From Chloroflexota bacterium (GTDB lineage Bacteria > Chloroflexota > UBA4733): a DNA stretch of 11,472 bases. The position numbers and the translations under genes were made by a program. Within the stretch, counting starts at the first letter, position 1; each line of letters begins with the position of its first letter. Positions 6,735 to 11,472 of the stretch are shown here, piece by piece. Location: positions 1 through 11,472 of the forward strand of contig JANWJO010000028.1 in NCBI GenBank assembly GCA_025449435.1, in the 5' to 3' direction. A model generated the notes under the pieces. That model saw only the letters and a list, made by a program, of their open reading frames with translations, searched no databases and was not told the DNA's origin.

Positions 6735-6898
6735 ATCCCACCCCCATCGCCGGGTGCATGCCCCTGGTGCCCTTTGGGCGAGCACCCGGGGAATGCACCC
6801 GGCCCCGATCTCCCGGTGCGGGGAGCAGCCACGAGGCACGAAGGTCACGCTCTTATGGCGCAACGTCCTCCCGCCAGGGGGGGTTGCCAGGGCGGTCG
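6735..6898 (+). repeat. Two-hairpin intergenic repeat, copy C, with inserted long hairpin
   Basis: An outer-box-like ATCCCACCCCC is followed by a long hairpin module (6749-6803). Next comes a diverged hairpin 1 (CTCCC-GGTGC-GGGGAG) and GGGGAGCAGCCACGA (6820-6834). After a 41-base spacer lies hairpin 2, CGTCCTCCCGCCAGGGGGGG (6864-6883), then a weak match to the ATTAGGGGGGTCA end (to 6898). It lies between two convergent genes. Confidence 0.65.
6749..6803. terminator. Long GC-rich hairpin 25 bases after the nucleotidylyltransferase stop
   Basis: A 22-base arm (6749-6770) pairs with 6782-6803 at 20 of 22 positions around an 11-base loop. The outer 11 bp are perfect (GCCGGGTGCAT / ATGCACCCGGC). 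It lies between convergent genes and could stop transcription from either side. There is no T-tract, so it is not a classical intrinsic terminator. It is at least as likely a module of the repeat family, because shorter relatives occur at 3541-3567 and 9081-9097. Confidence 0.45.
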
Positions 6899-6910
6899 TT
6901 ACTCAACCGT

Positions 6911-7804
6911 TCACCGCCTTGGTACGACACCGACAGGGGGGCTGGGAGTGGGCGTTGGCAGTGGTGTTGCCTTGGGCGCTGGCGTGCCGGTCGGCGCCGC
7001 GGTGGCTAACGCCACCTGGGTGGTGATCGGCGCTGCTGCGCTGGCAGGCACCAGCCCTAATTGCTTGGCGACGTCGCCACCGTTTACGAGGGTGACGTCA
7101 CCAGCGTGGATACCTGCAGCCGGGTTGTCAACGCTCCAGTGCTGAAACACCACACGTTGCGCACGCAGCGCCGAGAACGGGCCTTCATTAACGATGGGTG
7201 AGGTGGGCAAGCCATTCTTTTGGATGGCTTGATACATGGAGTTGCCGCTGTAATAGGCCGCGGCGATATAGCGGTCGGGGTTGGCGAGCGCCAACCTGCC
7301 GTGAATCACGTCGAGCTGCGTTGCCTTGCCAGCGTCAAAGGTGGCGGGCACTTGTGGCGGAATGGCGAATCGTTGGGTAAGGGCAACGTCATCGCCCAGG
7401 TCGTGCAGCTTGTCGAAGACGTTGACGAAGTAGACTTGCGGTGGGTTGGCATCTGGCCGCCACTGGAGGATCACCTTTTGTGTGGCTTGCACCACAAACC
7501 CGTCCATCATGAACCGTTGCGAGGACGGGTAGCCTAGGCTATCGACTCCACCCAGACGTTGAAACTCCGACCACAGCGCAATGCCGCCGCTGTTGGTTAT
7601 GGAAAAGCCATATCCCGCGCCATGGCCGCTCGCTTGTGAGTAGAAGTGCCCGCTGCCGCCCGACAAGTCAAAATCGGCAGCAGGAGCGGCCTCGACTGTG
7701 TTAGTTGGAAGTCGCAGCACGAGCAGGGCCAGCAGTCCACAACACCATACGTACCAGCGGCCCCGAAACCAGGAATGGGCGAGCCTCCGCATACGTGTGT
7801 TCAC
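6911..7804 (-). CDS. Secreted WRPD-type protein of unknown function
   Basis: A 297-residue exported protein. A basic N-terminus (MNTRMRRLAHSWFRGR) and a hydrophobic stretch (about 17-31) lead to a likely signal peptidase site near VEA-AP (38-40). The mature part has a GIALWSEFQRLGG (74-86) and SLGYPSSQRF (89-98) pattern, then DGFVVQATQK (101-110) and VILQWRPD (111-118). I associate this arrangement with extracytoplasmic proteins of Chloroflexota; it loosely recalls LGFP-type repeats. No catalytic motif is visible. A second domain (about 150-245) is followed by a low-complexity Ala/Pro/Thr tail (about 255-290) ending VGVVPRR, probably an unstructured linker. The GTG start (7802-7804) coincides with the predicted transcription start of a good promoter; an ATG four codons later is the alternative. 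A cell-surface or wall-associated role is inferred only from export and the P/T-rich tail. Confidence 0.82.
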   Translation of the reverse strand: MNTRMRRLAHSWFRGRWYVWCCGLLALLVLRLPTNTVEAAPAADFDLSGGSGHFYSQASGHGAGYGFSITNSGGIALWSEFQRLGGVDSLGYPSSQRFMMDGFVVQATQKVILQWRPDANPPQVYFVNVFDKLHDLGDDVALTQRFAIPPQVPATFDAGKATQLDVIHGRLALANPDRYIAAAYYSGNSMYQAIQKNGLPTSPIVNEGPFSALRAQRVVFQHWSVDNPAAGIHAGDVTLVNGGDVAKQLGLVPASAAAPITTQVALATAAPTGTPAPKATPLPTPTPSPPVGVVPRR

Positions 7805-7839
7805 AGGCTAATTGTGTATGCGTCACCTTGCAGCGTCAA
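7805..7839 (-). promoter_or_regulatory. Sigma-70-like promoter for the secreted-protein gene, probably leaderless
   Basis: The minus strand has TTGACG (7834-7839), a 17-base spacer, then CACAAT (7811-7816). The -35 matches consensus at five of six positions and the -10 at four of six. Six bases (7805-7810) separate the -10 from the GTG at 7802-7804, so transcription should start at or next to the start codon. No Shine-Dalgarno is present. Confidence 0.6.
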
Positions 7840-7964
7840 TTGCTTAGCCCGTTTAGCTGCTGTGCTTGCTGGGCAGCGCGCAGCCTAGGCCGCTCATACC
7901 TTCGCTGTGCGGTACCCTCATGCCGGTTGACGTGCCTGCATCGCTCATGAAAGCGCAGGGAAGT

Positions 7965-9062
7965 ATGCCAGAAGTGACGGTTGACAGTAGCAGTACTCAA
8001 CGAGCAGCTACCACGCTTATCCCCAGCATCACCACTATTCAGCCGCTCGACCTCGCGTCCATGGAGGACGCGCGCGCCCACCAGCAGCAACTGACCAAAC
8101 CGCCAGGGAGCCTCGGACGGTTAGAGACCTTGCACGTGCAACTCGCAGGCATCCAGCGCACGCCGCTACCGGACGTCACTTCCAAAGCGGTCATCATAAT
8201 GGCTGCCGACCACGGCGTTACCGCTGAAGGCGTGTCGGCCTATCCGTCTGAGGTCACTCCGCAGATGGTGCTCAATTTTGTTCATGGTGGTGCGGCGATC
8301 AATGTGCTGGCCCGCCAGGTAGGTGCCCGGGTGACCGTGGTCGATATTGGCGTCGCCGCGCCGCTGCCAGCCACACTGCCGATCATGCACCGGCGGGTTC
8401 GGTCCGGCACACGCAATATGGCGCGCGGATCCGCTCTTACATTGGATGAAACACTTCAGGCCATCAATACCGGCATCGACATCGTGCGGGAAGAGTTTGA
8501 CCGGGGCACTCGTGCCGTGGCTACTGGCGAGATGGGCATCGGCAACACGACGGCATCGTCAGCGATCGTAGCCGCGATCACCGGCAAGTCGGTTGCCGAG
8601 GTCACTGGCCGGGGAACGGGCATTGCCGATGTGCAACTCAAGCACAAGATCGGCGTCATTCAAGAGGCGTTGCGCGTGAACGCGCCAGACCCTGCGGATG
8701 CCTTGGACGTGCTCACCAAGGTGGGCGGGCTGGAAATCGCCGGACTCACTGGCGTGTGCCTGGGCGCGGCGCTGTGCCGCATTCCCGTCGTGATCGATGG
8801 CTTTATCGCTGGCGCAGCCGCCCTGGTGGCGGCAGAGCTCTGCCCTACGGCTCGTCAGTACATGATTCCGGGGCATATGTCGGTGGAGATCGGTCACCGC
8901 GTGATCCTAGAGCGGCTGGAACTCGCCCCGCTGCTCACGCTCGATCTACGTTTGGGCGAAGGCACCGGAGCCGCGCTCGCTTTCCACCTGCTGGAAGCCG
9001 CGTGCCGCATTCCGGCGCAGATGGCCACGTTCGCGAGCGCTGGCGTGTCGGGGCCGGCATAG
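7965..9062 (+). CDS. cobT: Nicotinate-nucleotide--dimethylbenzimidazole phosphoribosyltransferase
   Basis: A 365-residue cytosolic enzyme of late cobalamin synthesis. It transfers phosphoribose from nicotinate mononucleotide to 5,6-dimethylbenzimidazole, giving alpha-ribazole phosphate for the lower ligand of vitamin B12. The family stretches are clear: QQLTKPPGSLGRLETL (41-56), MAADHGVTAEGVSAYP (79-94), FVHGGAAINVLARQ (105-118), TGEMGIGNTTASSA (187-200), GRGTGI (215-220), PVVIDGFIAGAAAL (274-287) and LDLRLGEGTGAALA (326-339). In the last, E332 corresponds to the catalytic glutamate. The length matches the family. The ATG at 7965 is chosen because it puts the KPPGSLG block at the usual distance and has CAGGGA just upstream. 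The ATGs at 7866, 7920 and 7947 have weaker support. There are no cobU, cobS or cobC neighbours, and the spacer shows no cobalamin riboswitch. It is divergent from the secreted protein and convergent with the next gene. Confidence 0.95.
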   Translation: MPEVTVDSSSTQRAATTLIPSITTIQPLDLASMEDARAHQQQLTKPPGSLGRLETLHVQLAGIQRTPLPDVTSKAVIIMAADHGVTAEGVSAYPSEVTPQMVLNFVHGGAAINVLARQVGARVTVVDIGVAAPLPATLPIMHRRVRSGTRNMARGSALTLDETLQAINTGIDIVREEFDRGTRAVATGEMGIGNTTASSAIVAAITGKSVAEVTGRGTGIADVQLKHKIGVIQEALRVNAPDPADALDVLTKVGGLEIAGLTGVCLGAALCRIPVVIDGFIAGAAALVAAELCPTARQYMIPGHMSVEIGHRVILERLELAPLLTLDLRLGEGTGAALAFHLLEAACRIPAQMATFASAGVSGPA

Positions 9063-9065
9063 GTT

Positions 9066-9194
9066 ACGGCCCTCACCTCCGCGCCCAATGGGCACCCGTC
9101 TCCGTCTGGAGAGGGGAGCAGCTACGACTGAGGCTCGCCACCCAAACTTCCCGCAACTCGGTCCTCCCGCCAGGGGGAACATTAAGGGGGGTCA
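9066..9194 (+). repeat. Two-hairpin intergenic repeat, copy B
   Basis: The outer box is ACGGCCCTCACCTCC (9066-9080), followed by GCCC-AAT-GGGC (9083-9093). Hairpin 1 is TCTCC-GTCT-GGAGA, leading into GGGGAGCAGCTACGA. A spacer of 44 bases follows GGGG. Hairpin 2 is GTCCTCCC-GCCA-GGGGGAAC (9161-9180), then the end ATTAAGGGGGGTCA (9181-9194). It fills the spacer between the convergent cobT and FAH-family genes, where it may also serve as a two-way transcription barrier. Confidence 0.75.
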
Positions 9195-9205
9195 CCGGTC
9201 CTAGA

Positions 9206-9970
9206 CTAGTGCCCGGCGGGGCGGTGCATCTTGTTGGTGAGCGCTCCGATGCCCTCGATCTCCACCGTATAGACCGATCCATCTTGCATGGCCCCCGGAT
9301 GTGCTGGTGTGCCGGTCATGATCACGTCGCCAGGCCCCAGCGTGAAGAAGCGCGACACGAATTCGACGAGCTTGCCGACGTTGTGCCCCAGGTCCGAGGT
9401 GTTGCTATCCTGCTGCGGCTTACTATCGAGGAGGCCCTGTATGCGCAACTGATTGGGATTGAGGTCGGTTTCCAGCCACGGGCCCAGCGGGCAGGAGGTG
9501 TCGAACCCTTTCGCTCTGGACCACTGGCCGTCGGCTCGTTGCCAGTCGCGGGCGCTTACGTCGTTGCCGCATGTGTAGCCCAGCACGTATTGCTGCCAAT
9601 CGGCCGGGTTGATGAGCTTGGCATGCTTACTGATCACGAGAGCAAGCTCAGCTTCGGAGTCGATGGTCTTGGCGCCCTTTGGCCATACGATATCGGCGCC
9701 GGGGTCAAGCAATGCGGTGTGCGGCTTGAAGAACATGAGCGGCTCGTCGGGAATCTTCTGGCCGCTTTCGGCAGCGTGCAACGCATAGTTGAGGCCGATG
9801 CACACGATGGTCTTGGGCTCAGCCGGAGCACGGAGATGCACTTGCTGCAAGGTGCCCAGATGTTCACCGCGCGTTTTGGCTCCGTAGACATCATGCAACT
9901 GGTAGACATCGTTCCCAGAGATGGTGGCCCAATGCGTGTGGCCCTGCACCGTTACGCGAGCGATTTTCAT
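9206..9970 (-). CDS. Fumarylacetoacetate hydrolase (FAH) family protein
   Basis: A 254-residue member of the FAH superfamily. These metal-dependent enzymes hydrolyse or decarboxylate beta-diketo and 2-oxo acids; relatives include acylpyruvases, oxaloacetate decarboxylases and 2-hydroxyhepta-2,4-diene-1,7-dioate isomerases. The small N-terminal domain (1-50) precedes the core with IVCIGLNYALHAAESG (55-70), PLMFFKPHTALLDPG (77-91), the metal ligands E106 and E108 in SEAELALVI (105-113) and D137 in CGNDVSARDWQ (134-144), then KGFDTSCPLGPWL (154-166) and GDVIMTGTPA (214-223). The common DYEAEL reads DSEAEL here, and the GTPAGVG loop reads GTPAHPG. The ATG at 9968-9970 begins the usual MKIARV pattern, with AAGGGA about 11 bases upstream. 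No aromatic-degradation genes are nearby, so the substrate is undetermined. A housekeeping acylpyruvase or oxaloacetate tautomerase role is plausible. Confidence 0.9.
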   Translation of the reverse strand: MKIARVTVQGHTHWATISGNDVYQLHDVYGAKTRGEHLGTLQQVHLRAPAEPKTIVCIGLNYALHAAESGQKIPDEPLMFFKPHTALLDPGADIVWPKGAKTIDSEAELALVISKHAKLINPADWQQYVLGYTCGNDVSARDWQRADGQWSRAKGFDTSCPLGPWLETDLNPNQLRIQGLLDSKPQQDSNTSDLGHNVGKLVEFVSRFFTLGPGDVIMTGTPAHPGAMQDGSVYTVEIEGIGALTNKMHRPAGH

Positions 9971-10027
9971 GCGACAGACATTCCCTTCATACGGTCACAA
10001 CGCCGTGCCATCCGGAGACGCTGCCGG

Positions 10028-10045
10028 CGATGGTAGCACCCATCG
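10028..10045 (-). terminator. Weak hairpin between glycosyltransferase and FAH genes
   Basis: CGATGG (10028-10033) and CCATCG (10040-10045) can pair around a 6-base loop, about 30 bases downstream of the glycosyltransferase stop. There is no T-run. It could end transcription or be chance. Confidence 0.25.
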
Positions 10046-10074
10046 TGCAGCGGTGCCAGCGTAAGCTGGGCGCA

Positions 10075-10827
10075 CTAGGCAGAGGCCGCCTGACTGGTTG
10101 ACGTGATATCCGGCGGCATGAGCCCGGAAACCGCCAGCATAGCCGGCGCACCCGGCAAGCGATGCCGCACGATCATCTTGAGCGCAAGCCAGCCGTCGGT
10201 GAGACGGCGCAGTTTCTTGCTCGGTGTCGGTCGCGGATGGTAGCTGATCGGGACTTGCCGGATGCGATAACCTCGTTTGCGGAGATTGATGGTGAGTTCG
10301 GGTTCGACGTCGTAGCCGTTGGCCGTCAACTGAAACGCACGCAACAAGCGTCCGTCGATCATCTTGTAACAGGTTTCCATGTCGCGTAACCAGCAACCAT
10401 ACAACAGGTTGGTCAGCACGGTGAGGCCGTGGTTGCCTGCCTGCCCGATCAACGGTTGCCCGTGCAAATTGCGATAGCCATACACGGCCGGCCAGCCGCC
10501 ATCGAGGTAGCGATTCAGCAGCAGTACATAATCGGCAGGGTCATACTCATCGTCGGCATCCTGAAAGATGCAGACGTCGCCGGAAGCCTCGCGGATAAGA
10601 GTACGCAGCCCCACGCCCTTTCCGCCATTTTGCTCCCGGCGGATCACGCGCAGATCCGGGTATTGGGTGCAGATACTTGCCAGGATCTGTGGTGTGCGGT
10701 CGGTGGAGGCATCATCGTGCACGAGGATCTCTTTGGCCACCGGCAAGTCCACCGCTGCGACGCGGCTCACGATCTCGGCGATCGTTGCTTCCTCGTTATA
10801 CACCGGGATGAGGATCGAGAGCTTCAC
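10075..10827 (-). CDS. Family 2 glycosyltransferase (DPM1/dolichol-phosphate-mannose synthase-like)
   Basis: A 250-residue GT-A glycosyltransferase that should move a sugar from an NDP-sugar to a lipid phosphate or another acceptor. Landmarks: KLSILIPVYNEEATIAEIV (2-20), EILVHDDASTDRT (33-45), NGGKGVGLRTLIREASGD (67-84), the DXD-type metal site QDADDEYDPADY (89-100), RDMETCYKMIDG (148-159) and YDVEPELTINLRKRGYRI (172-189) with VPISYHPR (192-199). The last three are typical of DPM1-like enzymes that modify undecaprenyl phosphate. No C-terminal membrane helices are present, so it is the soluble form. The GTG at 10825-10827 is chosen because it opens directly into the fold and has GGGGAG about 10 bases upstream. 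ATGs at codons -8 and -6 are alternatives, and the frame to 10917 enters repeat DNA. The Ala/Ser-rich end (from about 226) is not conserved. Donor and acceptor are unknown. Confidence 0.9.
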   Translation of the reverse strand: MKLSILIPVYNEEATIAEIVSRVAAVDLPVAKEILVHDDASTDRTPQILASICTQYPDLRVIRREQNGGKGVGLRTLIREASGDVCIFQDADDEYDPADYVLLLNRYLDGGWPAVYGYRNLHGQPLIGQAGNHGLTVLTNLLYGCWLRDMETCYKMIDGRLLRAFQLTANGYDVEPELTINLRKRGYRIRQVPISYHPRPTPSKKLRRLTDGWLALKMIVRHRLPGAPAMLAVSGLMPPDITSTSQAASA

Positions 10828-10907
10828 GCCGCCGGGTCTCCCCATTCCCATCCGTCGGTAAACGGCCCGCACAAGTGGGCGAAGTGTACCGCGCGAGCAA
10901 AAACGTA

Positions 10908-10944
10908 GGGACCCCACCCCCTAGCGCCTCCCCTGCGAGGAGGC
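10908..10944 (+). repeat. Short intergenic repeat copy E (outer box plus hairpin 1)
   Basis: GGGACCCCACCCCC (10908-10921) resembles the outer box. GCCTCC (10926-10931), a 7-base loop and GGAGGC (10939-10944) form a hairpin with the same loop size as copies A and D but a different stem. The second hairpin is absent. Confidence 0.5.
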
Positions 10945-10964
10945 TGACTGGAGGAGATTCGGCA

Positions 10965-11000
10965 ACCAGACGGTAAACATATCCTACCGTCTCCTCTGGT
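10965..11000 (-). terminator. Hairpin downstream of the small membrane protein gene
   Basis: AGACGGTA (10968-10975) pairs perfectly with TACCGTCT (10985-10992) around a 9-base loop. It begins about 30 bases after the minus-strand stop at 11023. There is no T-tract in the expected place, so terminator function is tentative. The arm ACCAGACGGT also recurs inverted at 11428-11437. Confidence 0.35.
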
Positions 11001-11022
11001 CGCCAGCGCCTGCCGCTGAACC

Positions 11023-11397
11023 TTACACCGCTTTCGCTGGCGTGATCAGCAAGCGGCCGATCCGTTCAATAAACCCAATGGCTAGAAGACCGACGAGGAG
11101 GTGGATAACCTGCACCACGATGTGCCCACTCCCCGGCATGATCAGCTGCTGCGTTGCGCCCAATGCGATTACGATGACGCCCCACACCAGCCCCACAACA
11201 GGCAGACCGATGATCCGTCGCTGAACGAGCGCGATCACGGCAACCTCCCACAACGTGATCACCAGGAGGAGACCGATAACAAAGTGCACAGGCACCAAGA
11301 ACAAGGCATTACCGGTCCAGAACAAGACGCCCAGTATGATGAGCAGGACACCACAGCCGCGAGCAAACATACGGCTAATCGAGATGTATGTGCTCAC
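11023..11397 (-). CDS. Small four-helix integral membrane protein, function unknown
   Basis: A 124-residue, strongly hydrophobic protein with four predicted membrane helices near residues 12-28, 31-55, 63-84 and 92-111. Loops are short and both ends short and polar. Basic residues (QRRIIG at 59-64, ERIGR at 111-115) suggest those loops face the cytoplasm. A glycine in helix 1 (GCGVLLIILGVLF, 14-26) and WTGN (27-30) are the only notable patterns; there are no catalytic residues. I do not recognise the family beyond a general small membrane protein. The GTG start (11395-11397) is supported by a strong Shine-Dalgarno, GGAGGAGGG, about 5 bases upstream. It is probably monocistronic or first in its transcript: the next gene on the same strand (the glycosyltransferase) lies 195 bases on, beyond a hairpin and a repeat. 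Confidence 0.8.
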   Translation of the reverse strand: MSTYISISRMFARGCGVLLIILGVLFWTGNALFLVPVHFVIGLLLVITLWEVAVIALVQRRIIGLPVVGLVWGVIVIALGATQQLIMPGSGHIVVQVIHLLVGLLAIGFIERIGRLLITPAKAV

Positions 11398-11472
11398 GAG
11401 ACCCTCCTCCCACAGGAGTAAATGCTGACCGTCTGGTACAAAGTCTAGCGCGGCAAAGGGTCTTCCGCTTCA

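Noticed and set aside
7805..7964. Cobalamin riboswitch upstream of cobT
   Set aside because: The spacer is short, and I could not find the B12-box core or the expected multi-helix arrangement.
8756..10036. A long plus-strand open frame (426 codons) across the end of cobT, the repeat and the FAH gene
   Set aside because: It overlaps two clear family members in other frames and crosses repeat DNA. Its composition is arginine-rich with no recognisable motif, as expected of a GC-rich shadow frame.
1..11472. CRISPR array or tRNA genes
   Set aside because: No regularly spaced identical repeats and no cloverleaf with a T-arm GGTTCRA pattern were found on either strand by eye.

Overview
The window looks like ordinary chromosomal DNA from a high-GC bacterium, most likely a member of the Chloroflexota. 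This is inferred, not proven. The grounds are the GC-rich coding sequence, six GTG starts among ten genes, a secreted protein with a GYP...RF..DGF.VQ..QK..LQWRPD pattern that I associate with Chloroflexota exported proteins, and many GC-rich palindromic intergenic repeats. There are ten complete protein genes. I see no tRNA, rRNA, CRISPR array, phage gene or transposase.

Layout. The left 262 bases are non-coding and carry repeat copies. Positions 263-3279 (minus strand) form a tight three-gene unit: ffh (signal recognition particle GTPase), a YpjD-like MazG pyrophosphohydrolase overlapping it by 4 bases, and an AI-2E-family membrane transporter 12 bases further on. Positions 3280-3802 are a long non-coding stretch. 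It holds a roughly 320-bp inverted-repeat element (3437-3759) made of hairpins. Next is xylB (minus, 3803-5338), divergent from a sugar-1-phosphate nucleotidylyltransferase with a left-handed beta-helix tail (plus, 5438-6724). A secreted WRPD-type protein (minus, 6911-7804) is divergent from cobT (plus, 7965-9062). Then come, all on the minus strand, a fumarylacetoacetate-hydrolase-family protein (9206-9970), a family 2 glycosyltransferase (10075-10827) and a small four-helix membrane protein (11023-11397).

Gene cooperation is limited. Only ffh-mazG-transporter looks like a translationally coupled operon. XylB, the nucleotidylyltransferase and the glycosyltransferase all touch sugar metabolism, but they do not form an obvious pathway cluster. 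CobT stands alone, without cobU, cobS or a visible cobalamin riboswitch.

The most distinctive signal is non-coding. A mosaic repeat family recurs in five intergenic spacers. It has an outer box (ACGGRCCYCACCCC), a hairpin with a variable but self-complementary stem, a spacer of 41-44 bases starting AGCAG, a second hairpin around GCCA, and an ATTARGGGGGGTCA-like end. It avoids both divergent promoter spacers. I found no convincing evidence of a new multi-gene system. The repeats, a near-consensus promoter that predicts a leaderless GTG start, and an unusual G4 motif in Ffh are the points most worth checking.
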